Positions 56,731 to 64,000 of a stretch of DNA of 64,000 bases are shown piece after piece (positions within the stretch are counted from its first letter, which is position 1; every line of letters starts with the position of its first letter). This DNA is from Amphiura filiformis. Taxonomy: Eukaryota > Echinodermata > Ophiuroidea > Amphilepidida > Amphiuridae. Position numbers and translations under genes: made by a program. Below the pieces are notes generated by a model. It did not search any database. It was not told where the DNA came from and saw nothing but the letters and a program-made list of their open reading frames with translations. The stretch covers positions 100,335,893-100,399,892 of the forward strand of contig NC_092628.1 of NCBI RefSeq assembly GCF_039555335.1, given 5' to 3'.

Positions 56731-56880
56731 AATAGCATGCAAGAGGTCCTGGGTTCAATTCCATGCAGTGGAGGCAAAAATCATGAGTGATCCCTCTCTC
56801 CATAACGTTATTTGAATTGTGGGTCAGATTCAGTGGATGACAAAGATCTTGTAGCCAGTTCTGATAAGGGTAATGCCTGG
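56731..56880 (+). mobile_element. tRNA-derived SINE fragment
   Basis: GCAAGAGGTCCTGGGTTCAA then TTCC forms a B-box head (GGGTTCAATTCC at 56751-56762) like that of 15329-15555. No A box is preserved upstream. The body is short and uncertain. Confidence 0.45.
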
Positions 56881-57009
56881 TTTGTTTTTGTTTTGTTTTT
56901 GAAGTTGGATTAATTTTCTGCTATCTAAGTACTATAAACCTTTAACTTGACTGTGTCATTATACACAGTTGGTTTGAAAACTGTGCCAAGCCTGTTTTCT
57001 CTATTCACC

Positions 57010-57172
57010 CATTGCATGGTTCCGCCATATGCGAGGAGAGCCTTGATCTGGCAGCATGCATCAATGGGAATTGAACCAGTCATATAACATTGCGTAAAGT
57101 TATGTAATTCTTCCTTTCATGTCATGCCAGTTTGAGGCTTCTCTTTGCATCATGGCGGAATCGTGCAATAAG
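57010..57172. mobile_element. TIR MITE (GCATGGTTCCGCCAT ends)
   Basis: GCATGGTTCCGCCATATGCG at the left pairs with GCATCATGGCGGAATCGTGC at the right, and GAGAGCC / GGCTTCTC and the CTGGCA / TGCCAG words follow inward. About 160 bases. Confidence 0.65.
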
Positions 57173-58870
57173 CGAATACCAGCAATTTGTCTAGTGGTAT
57201 CTTAAACTTTAAGATGGGATTTGTTCATAAGTACCTTAATCCAACATAAGCTGTATGTATCATCCATGATGTAAAACTCTTAATCCTAGATTTGTTGTTG
57301 AGACATCCAGGCAAACGGATATGGATGCAGACCTGGAGGCAAGGCTTTTCAAACAAAAGTTGGAAAAAATTGTTAGATGTTTACAAGTCTGTATTATTTA
57401 TAACACATTTAAATGCTATTTTAGAAAATATAGATTTCATTTTGCAGTGTACGTATCGTGTGTACATTGATTTGTAATCAACTAAATTGTAGATCACTAA
57501 ATTGTAGAACACTTGCTATTATTATAGGCATACTACATGCTTCTTTCCAACATTCACAGGAATAAGGAACTGATGAAACTTGAAGCATTCTTATTTGTTT
57601 TGTTTTAAATTAGACCCTACATATCTCGCACATCACATTGAAACATGGCATTCGACAGAAAACCACATTAAGAATAGAACATAATGAATTTCTGTTTATG
57701 TGCCCAATAATCAATATTCTACATGATCCAACATTAATACTGTGAAATTTACTTGCCGAGTAAAAGATCAAAAAAAGAGAAAGTTTTGCCAAGTTATGAT
57801 GTAACATGTCACATACAAATGTAATAAGATATGCAGATATGCATTTAAAAATAATTATGCTGATATTAAATAAACTGAAACCCCTTGTATGAGTCATCTT
57901 CATGTTCCTGTTTGTTATTTTTTATTCAGCAGAGTGTGATTTATTCATGGATGGGTAGCAAGTTCATGCTAAGGTTACTGTTTTACCGCTATGCTATAAT
58001 AATAATTTATCAAATCAAAATGTATCAAAATACTGTCACAGAAAATTTATAAGACTCAATTGCAAAATGGATCAGATTTCTAGCTTAAAATAATGAAGTG
58101 TGGAGCCTGAAACTAGAGGCTGTATCTCTATTGAATCAGTGGGATGAGAGGAGATGAATTTGAAGCTATTTGGTGTGGAGGGACAGTCAGTAAAAAGATT
58201 CCAAAGACTTCATATTGGAATTGCATAAACACACAACATGCAAGAGCATTCATTAAAACCCTAAACACAGAACTAGGAATTAAATGCATTTTGTGAGACA
58301 CAAATTAGGGATAAGTCATGTGATTGGGTGACATAATTTGAAAATGTGGTCAGTGGGTGTCATTCCTTCTATAATCTGTGGTGTCAGCTTCTGAAAAAGG
58401 GTGGATGAGCTTGTTTAAAAAGGGGGTCATTTGGTATCAAATGCCAATTACTGGCACCACAGAAGTAATGTACATACAGCTCAGATCCAGAATCGTGATA
58501 TTGATAACAATAAAAAACATTGGTTTTAAAATACATGAAAATGCATATATACACCTGTTCAAAGGGGCATGGTCCAATTTTTTGGTTGTCCATTTTCTAT
58601 CTTACATTGAGGCCTACCATTAAAACAATGTTGCCAAATTTTGAGATGTAGTGCTCCAGCGGTTTTGATATGTGAAACAAAAATGTGTTTTACAATCCCC
58701 ATAGGATAGTGCATACTTCCAATATACTAAATTTAAATAAAAATATTTGATTTCTTCTGATACCAATATTTCAAAAAATGAGGTAAGAGGCTGTCGAGCA
58801 GGTCACACATTGATCAATAGCATCTAACATTGAGTTGAGCATTCCTCATTTAATAAAAACCAATTGGTTT

Positions 58871-59276
58871 AGACTCCATCCCAGTTTGCCTTTGGATCAG
58901 CCATGCTAGACTCCACCCCAGTTTGCCTTTGGATCAGCCATGTTAGACTCCATCCCAGTGTGCCTTTGGATCAACCATGTTAGACTCCACCCCAGTATGC
59001 CTTTGGATCAGCCATGTTAGACTCCATCCCAGTGTGCCTTTGGATCAGCCATGCTAGACTCCATCCCAGTTTGCCTTTGGATCAGCCATGTTAGACTCCA
59101 TCCCAGTTTGCCTTTGGATCAGCCATGTTAGACTCCATCCCAGTGTGCCTTTGGATCAGCCATGCTAGACTCCATCCCAGTTTGCCTTTGGATCAGCCAT
59201 GCTATACTCCATCCCAGTGTGCCTTTGGATCAGCCATGTTAGACTCCATCCCAGTTTGCCTTTGGATCAGCCATGT
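58871..59276. repeat. 37-bp minisatellite, 11 units
   Basis: Consensus unit: GACTCCATCCCAGTTTGCCT, TTGGATCAGCCATGTTA (37 bases). Units differ at CC(A/C)CCCC, CAGT(T/G)TGCC and CATG(T/C)TA. The last unit ends ATGTTTTG. Period is exactly 37 from 58872 onwards. Confidence 0.95.
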
Positions 59277-60491
59277 TTTGCATAGTTGTCATGGATCTTC
59301 TATTTTAGATAATTTGCTGTTACCATGGAAGCAATCTTATTTTTCAGTGCTTCACACTGCATTGCATTTAATAAAGCAGTTTTGAGGATAGTTGTATTGA
59401 AATTAATTAGGCAGAGACATTTTCTAATGGCATGTAACAATGTGTGTAAAATGGCTATATACTAAGAAATAAAGGTTTGTAATTAAAAGAATTTGCAGTA
59501 ATAAGAAATAAATTCTGTTTTTTGTTAATGATTCAAATATAAAGCTTCTCTCCTTGAATTAAATCCAGTACAAATGCTCATATAAAATTGCGATTTTATA
59601 TTTCAACAAATTTGTAATGTAGTGTATCCAATAATTGGTATGACCATGATATACGAGAATGCATTTCCAATTATGTTTGTAGTAGTTTTTAGTATGATGG
59701 AATAGTCTTTATTGAGTGCTTTTCAGAGGCTTAATAGAACAAATAGATCATTCCTTGAATGGAATTTTGACATTTCCAGTTCTTAAAATTAGATTTTGGT
59801 ACCAAATTGTTAGAAAAAATGTCTTTTACAGTACGGTATGGCAACACAAAAGCCTTATATCCGTAACTCGCCCTTAAAATTAAAGTATTTAACAAGGCCC
59901 ATCATTTGATAAAAATTATTGTATGAGGAACTCTTCATGGTCTTTTTCTCAAAATAGAGAATAAGGCAGTGTTTCTCCGAGCCCTTGTAAGGAAACATGC
60001 ATTAACCCTAACCGATAAAAATCTTACAAGGAAAACCACTGTGCATGCATGCATGCCACATGATGTCAAAAACATGCTCACCTATCATGCTTGGTGACCA
60101 CAAGTGTATGCTTATGAAAAAGCTTGAGAGTCAAAATAAGAAAAATGACTGACTCTCGGCTCAAGATCTGCAGCCCTAGGAACTTGAAGGGGTGGGTGCC
60201 CTTCGTTGATGAGGATAGAAAAGAGAAGGTCATGATGTATCGGGCTACTGCATAAAGTTCCCCTGCTTTACATATCTATATACAATGGGGGAGGAGGGTC
60301 ATGTGTGTTATGTCAGTGCCAGTGCGTTTGGGTGGGGCAGGGTGTGTATATGTGGGATTGGGGCCAGGATGTGTTTGCCTTCCATTACTTCAGAGGACCC
60401 GGCTTTACAATAACCTTCCCTCCTTCCTATCTCTCTCTCCTCCCTCCCACAAGACACTCATTCTAAGTCCATTCTATCTATGCTCATCACC

Positions 60492-60521
60492 TCACTCGCT
60501 CTCTCTCTCTCTCTCTCTCTC
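60492..60521. repeat. (CT)n microsatellite
   Basis: About 15 CT dinucleotides in a pyrimidine-rich tract (60420-60525). Confidence 0.9.
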
Positions 60522-61722
60522 TTGTTGAAAATTCAAAAGTGTATTTTCTTTTAAAATGTTTGTAAAGTATAAATCTATATCATAATTGATACTATAGCAA
60601 CATATCAGTCCAAACAAACAGGCACTATAGCATGTTGCACATGAAAATGTTAATGTACATGTTCGCTTGTCATTGGATGGTTTTTTATGGGTGTATGTGG
60701 GCAATTGTTGGGTAATTATTTTTGCCCTGGTCTAACTTTGTTTGAAGGCTATTTAGAAAAAATTAATCACATGTTGCCCCCATGTATTTTGAGTGCATTT
60801 AAAGGGGGGTAACCCTATCAGTTTAGGATATGGATTGTCTTCAAACTTACATACAATTTCAAATATTGTCCCCTTTATGCATCTATGTGAGAAAACGAGA
60901 ACATTTTCAGCGTAAAAGTGAATAATTAGCACAATTAGTAAGCCAATAAGTTGGTACGCATGAATTGCATTGTGGTCCGGCATCCAGAAACAACACTGCC
61001 GTCGAGTGCTTCGCCATACCACTACGCTCATCATTCTTTTGACAAAATATCTCATTCTTTTTATTTTAATTTGACCCTGATACATTTCCTTTTAATTTTG
61101 TATATTATCATCACATACATTTTACACTTATCTTTTATTTTAGGATTTGTTTTAATGAAAAAATGGGTTTTTATAATATTTTTAATTAATTAATTAATTA
61201 ATTTTATAGTGGGGACATTTTTCTCATATTTTTTTCACATTCCTCGTATCATACTTAACAAGATAAGGTCTTGTTTTGTATTTATTTCATCCTTTATGTA
61301 TTTCTTTATTTTTTGTTTTAAGCGTTTATCATTATAAGCGCCCTCATTTTTTCGGACCTATTTCCGTTAATGCGAATTGGCACGGGAGTAAAACGGCTCT
61401 TATTCACGGAATCATTTTTTCCTACCCAGAATGTCGAAGGTGGTTACCAGTATAGCCTGTTTGTTTCTTGATTTCTCCGAAAATACATCAAATTGGATCG
61501 TCAAATTTCAGGATGGTAATGAGAAAATATAATCTATTAAATGATACCAAAACCTCATCAACAATGAAAAAAAATCGGGGGGATGATGCTGTCGATCGGG
61601 TTACGGACCTTTAAATAACCCAACATTTTATGTTAAAAACATTTTGACCCAGATCAACAAACTTTTAAAAAACAATTTTGTTTACTTATTAACATTTAAA
61701 TGTTGTTGTTTTCATATCACAG

Positions 61723-61823
61723 ACATTGGAGAGATTACAGCCACATTTCGTAGCACTGCACTGCCAGGAAGTAGGAGGCAAGAACTATGAACACAGTATG
61801 CAATATGTTGACAAATTTCTTAG
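61723..61823 (+). CDS. INPP5A: INPP5A exon 3
   Basis: A 101-base exon from CATATCACAG to GTAAGT. It encodes TLERLQPHFVALHCQEVGGK and NYEHSMQYVDKFLR, matching the family's HKPHFMALHCQEFGGKNYE..MSHVDKFV. The Gln-Glu of ALHCQE is the conserved metal-coordinating Glu motif of 5-phosphatases. It ends in phase 2, so the gene continues past the right edge. Together the three exons give 70 codons of the N-terminal catalytic fold. Confidence 0.95.
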
Positions 61824-61979
61824 GTAAGTCAACCCAGTCAAATGACTTGATCAACTAGTTTTGTCAAGTCTTTGTAAACAGCAGTTGCACAGTAATTCTG
61901 TTCAATTAAAACAAATAGCAACTGTGATGCAGCCAACGATATTGGACCAAAAGAGTATCAACTCAACATGGCACAGTAC

Positions 61980-62135
61980 ATAAGGGATGGGATAGCAACA
62001 TTTGCACCATATTTTTTGTTGGACATGTATGAGAGCATATCAGATACATCAAATTGCATTCTGAATATGAGGAATGTCCTTTTGATATTAAATAATTTTG
62101 ATTTGTTTCAATTTGTGATGTCTGCAGGATAACCC
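61980..62135 (+). mobile_element. Partial copy of the TTAA long-TIR MITE family
   Basis: TAAGGGATGGGATAGCAACA, GAGAGCATATCAGATACATC, AAATTGCATTCTGAATATGA and TTTTGATATTAAATAATTTT follow the left arm of 21596-22261 and 20706-21221. The right arm is absent. Confidence 0.75.
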
Positions 62136-62163
62136 TGTATAAATATGATTTTAATAAATAATA

Positions 62164-62663
62164 CAGTCCAACCTCTCTTATCTGGACCTCTTTTATATGG
62201 ATCTCCCTGTTATCTGGCTGTGAAATTGTCACAGGAAAACATGTTTTTGATGATTTAACACCTTAAGTCCATACTCTGAATGCTTAGAATGACATGTTGC
62301 ATAAAGTACTCTAAAGCCACAGGGACTGTCTTTTGGAATTTGCAGGAGAGCATTAAATAGCTCTTCTGGAGCCTTCAAGTAGAGCTGTTTAGAGCATTTA
62401 CAATTGAATGCAAGGAGAGAATGGTCAACTAAGGAGAGCTGAAAATCACTCTCCTATGTCAGATTTAAGGAGAGCAGTAGAGAGTGATTGCTCCCGCTCT
62501 CCTCAAAATGTTTATTACCCCATATTAAAAACAATCTTTTGTTGTCACAACTTCAGTACTTGGGACAGTCAATGCAGAATTACATGTAATTCACCTATCC
62601 AGATTGTTCACTTATCCGGACAGAGCTTGGTCCCATCATGGCTGGATAAAAGAGGTTGGACTG
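62164..62663. mobile_element. pogo/Tigger-like TIR element, interrupted
   Basis: CAGTCCAACCTCTCTTATCT and its inverted form (AAAAGAGGTTGGACTG) bound the element, with TA at both edges (62162-62163, 62664-62665). CAGT-n-CCTC-n-TTATC ends with TA flanks are typical of pogo/Tigger (Tc1/mariner) elements. It contains the MITE at 62320-62508. No transposase remains. Confidence 0.7.
62320..62508. mobile_element. Partial second copy of the 47341-47539 MITE, nested
   Basis: CAGGGACTGTCTTTTGGAAT, GGAGAGCATTAAATAGCTCT and AAGGAGAGCAGTAGAGAGTG recur in order. The terminal AAGGCAGTCCCTG of the full copy is missing here, so the right end is deleted. It lies wholly inside the pogo-like element. Confidence 0.75.
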
Positions 62664-63089
62664 TAATGTTTTTGCATCACTTTTACCAAGGCACCCTTTT
62701 CTTGATCTTCACAAAGCCAAACTTCTTATAAAAGTCAAATGAGTCTGAACCTGGAGTATGATGTCATGGATGTAGTCATGCAGATATTTCAATTGTTTTC
62801 TGTTAGAAACTGCTATATTTACAGAAACACTCTGCATAGTATAAAAGCTTTTATCCCACTCCCTCTTACCATCCAATTACAGATGTCATTTGCAAGTGAT
62901 TTGTCTCAACAAGCTTGTCTGTGAAGGTCTATCTTCCACACTAATGATACGCATTTATGTTTGGTCTTGTATGAAATTGAAGATATCTCATTTGCCCAAT
63001 ACTCAGAGTTAATGAAAGGGGTTTGTTTGTTGTTCACCAAGAAACCATCAGCATCTATATTAAACAGCTTCTTGACCAGTCTCTCGCGC

Positions 63090-63290
63090 AACGGAGCCAC
63101 GTTAGCACATAGAGGGCAGCAGTTTTAGGGGTACGGCATGCCGTTACCCCTTTGAAGATAACGGGACGCCCGTTACCATACTGACGGGAGCGCAGCGTCA
63201 GCACATGACGGTCAGCTCGAGATTGCTCGTTCAGCAAGTATCGCCCGATGCATACAACGTGTGCACTGTGCACAGCGAGTCGATGCATTG
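63090..63290. other. GC-rich cluster of short palindromes
   Basis: In 200 bases: GGGGTACGGCATGCCGTTACCCC (two 9-10-base arms, 63128-63150), TAACGGGACGCCCGTTA, CTGACGGGAGCGCAGCGTCAG and GTGCACTGTGCAC. The block is CpG-rich against AT-rich surroundings. Nature unknown: perhaps the end of a mobile element or a regulatory island. Confidence 0.4.
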
Positions 63291-64000
63291 AATGGTCGAA
63301 ACTATGAAACTGGAGCGTAAATTTTTCGCTAAAATATCAGAAAATTATTTGTTTTAAAGTAAAAATATTACATCTATGTACTCCAAATTAATGATTAATT
63401 GTAAAATTATGGCTTGAAACATAATTGGGAAGGTCTAACGGGTCGAACTAACCTGAAAAGCTAAGCATAAATTTCGATCTAGAAATTTCTATATTTTCCA
63501 CATGATTTTGAGTCATGGTCCAAAAAAACCCCGTAATATTACCCAAGTTTGATATGTTTTCTACTTAGAACAAATATTCAATTTACTAGAAATATTTCCG
63601 CGCGGATAATAACACGGAAACTATCTCAACTGTCGACGTCAAAATAATGTGACTCGATCACCACGCATCCATGATGGAAAACTTTGTTTACCAGGTCATT
63701 AATGAGGTCAAATTTTACGTTTACGTCATGTCAATAATTGATTGTGATTGGTCAGTTGATGTACTGGCTCATGAATATTCACAACTACGTCAGGGTAAAT
63801 AAACAGAAGTAAACAACTGCCATTGTTTCCCCACGAATTTTTAGGGAAATAAAAATAAATGTACTCGTATGAATGAGAAATAATGCAGTTGATTTGGGAA
63901 CTTGTCGCCCCGGAAAGCTCGAACAGGGATATAAAGGGATAGGCATCGTAGCTATTACGTAACACACCGAATGATGTAGTTTAACTCTAGACAATAGGCG

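Larger units (their letters stand above)
47785..61722 (+). other. INPP5A intron 2, 13.9 kb
   Basis: Donor GTAAGT at 47785, acceptor CATATCACAG ending at 61722. It contains at least eleven mobile elements or repeats listed separately. I see nothing I can name in 48400-50870 (apart from a CRE-type TGACGTCA at 50477-50484), 50990-51680, 52860-53800, 57175-58870, 59280-60490 or 60530-61720. Confidence 0.85.
61824..64000 (+). other. INPP5A intron 3, partial
   Basis: Donor GTAAGT at 61824; no acceptor within the window. It contains elements at 61980-62665 and a GC-rich palindrome cluster near 63090-63290. 62670-63085 and 63300-64000 hold nothing I can name; the latter has a CCAAT-like TGATTGGTCA at 63747 and scattered ACGTCA words. 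Confidence 0.8.

Noticed and set aside
57292..57477. Possible small exon (61-residue ORF)
   Set aside because: No family similarity and no phase fit between INPP5A exons 2 and 3, which join directly in the family.
59125..59385. ORF with LDSIPVCLWISHA repeats
   Set aside because: Translation of the 37-bp minisatellite; not coding.

Overview
This is a eukaryotic, intron-rich, AT-rich genomic window. The two genes I can identify are both on the + strand. The 3' part of ZRANB1 (TRABID, a K29/K33-linkage ubiquitin deubiquitinase) runs from the left edge to about 19.1 kb, and the first three coding exons of INPP5A (inositol polyphosphate-5-phosphatase A) lie between 42.2 and 61.8 kb. Exons were called from family similarity plus GT/AG splice sites in matching phase. 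The six TRABID exons join to exactly 511 codons including the stop. The gene pair, the non-LTR retrotransposon relics and the dense miniature transposons suggest a non-vertebrate deuterostome, such as an echinoderm, hemichordate or amphioxus. I cannot place it more finely. In human both genes map to 10q26, so their adjacency here looks like retained ancient linkage.

Layout. 0-19.1 kb: TRABID exons encoding the linker, the ankyrin-type ubiquitin-binding domain (AnkUBD) and the OTU catalytic domain, with large introns. Intron 2 holds a stack of nested transposons (an older MITE, a 2.7-kb TIR element with a TAA duplication, a solo-LTR-like insert and a LINE tail) and an RTE-type reverse-transcriptase relic. 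Intron 3 holds a hairpin-bearing minisatellite and two tandem tRNA-derived elements. 19.1-42.2 kb: intergenic, with at least a dozen inverted-repeat elements, a CR1/L2-like LINE relic and several G/C-tract-terminated elements. 42.2-64 kb: INPP5A exons separated by long introns that carry a 44-bp and a 37-bp minisatellite, hAT-like MITEs with readable target-site duplications, and a pogo-like element interrupted by another MITE.

The last TRABID exon reads into a short out-of-family C-terminus, while the conserved WLxRY motif lies one frame over. This is either a real frameshift or a one-base sequence error.

I did not find a prokaryote-style system, CRISPR array, operon or complete autonomous transposon. 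The most interesting signals are the precisely datable nested insertions, several near-perfect long hairpins, a G-tract element flanked by an inverted piece of LINE, and the TRABID C-terminal frameshift.
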